A DNA stretch of 64,000 bases from Flavobacteria bacterium BBFL7 (lineage in GTDB: Bacteria; Bacteroidota; Bacteroidia; Flavobacteriales; Flavobacteriaceae): positions 416,352-480,351 of the forward strand of contig CH672375.1 in assembly GCA_000153385.1 (NCBI GenBank). Direction: 5' to 3'. Position numbers and translations under genes: made by a program. Of the stretch, positions 63,916 through 64,000 are shown one piece after another. The notes under the pieces are model-generated. The model worked only from the letters and a program-made list of their open reading frames with translations. It was not told the origin of the DNA and ran no database searches. How positions within the stretch are numbered: position 1 is the stretch's first letter; each line of letters starts with the position of its first letter.

Positions 63916-64000
63916 CTAATAATTAAGAATCTCCTCAATCTTCACCTTCACTTTCTCAGTACTAGGAATCATCGTTTCTTCAAGAACAGAATTCAATGGT
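63916..64000 (-). CDS. C-terminal fragment of an upstream gene (cut by window)
   Basis: Minus-strand frame ending in TAG at 63916-63918 encodes EETMIPSTEKVKVKIEEILN-like sequence to the window edge. No family assignment is possible from 28 codons. Its 5-base distance to the next gene supports it being real. Confidence 0.4.
   Translation of the reverse strand, partial: PLNSVLEETMIPSTEKVKVKIEEILNY

Overview
The window is a low-GC, gene-dense chromosomal segment from a member of the Bacteroidota, almost certainly a marine Flavobacteriaceae (Nonlabens/Dokdonia-like; the genus is a guess). Supporting signs are TAnnTTTG -7 promoter elements, lipoproteins with acidic residues just after the lipobox cysteine, TonB receptors with an N-terminal carboxypeptidase-regulatory domain, the rpmB-rpmG-DUF4295-ftsY gene order, DUF6090 and Porin_10-type proteins, and a pair of photolyase-family flavoproteins. 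No rRNA, tRNA, CRISPR array, transposase or phage gene was seen.

Layout. 1-13059 (all minus strand) is a surface-polysaccharide locus read from a Wza-like lipoprotein and a Wzc-like tyrosine kinase through an ABC-2 permease and ATPase (Wzm/Wzt type), two pyruvyl-transferase-family proteins, a FkbM methyltransferase, several glycosyltransferases and a sugar-nucleotide epimerase. The tyrosine-rich tail of the Wzc-like kinase is out of frame by one base. 13305-16945 carries an ABC-F protein, an O-methyltransferase with a forced TTG start, a LolD/MacB-type ATPase and a tiny membrane protein. 16948-28554 is mostly minus-strand housekeeping: a TlpA-like thioredoxin, rimO, an amidase, ftsY, DUF4295, rpmG, rpmB, and a tight guaB-FAH-Hpt-cinA operon. 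28803-35068 is a probable iron-uptake cluster (DUF4856, imelysin-like, HTTM, TonB receptor). 36152-39881 is a light/flavin cluster (flavin reductase-like, DUF2256, cry-DASH, FeS photolyase). 40383-43823 (minus) is a second TonB receptor unit, probably for zinc or another metal. The rest holds a beta-propeller lipoprotein, a porin, rnhB with a large lipoprotein, topoisomerase IB, lipB, lysS, OmpH- and Spy-like periplasmic proteins, hemL, a LysM glucosaminidase, a PLP desulfhydrase/deaminase, a DUF5522-urocanase pair, a DUF4136 lipoprotein and an OsmC protein.

The most striking feature cuts across all of this. A palindrome, GCTTTCGCGAAAGC (usually CGCTTTCGCGAAAGCG), occurs 15 times perfectly and once with a single mismatch. 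Fourteen copies lie inside 14 different, unrelated genes, exactly one per gene, in all three phases, where they encode AFAKA, RFRES or LSRKR peptides. The other two are intergenic. Spacing averages about 4 kb and looks more even than random. This behaves like a highly iterated palindrome (compare HIP1 of cyanobacteria) or a genome-wide DNA address tag. I know of no description of it, but could not search.
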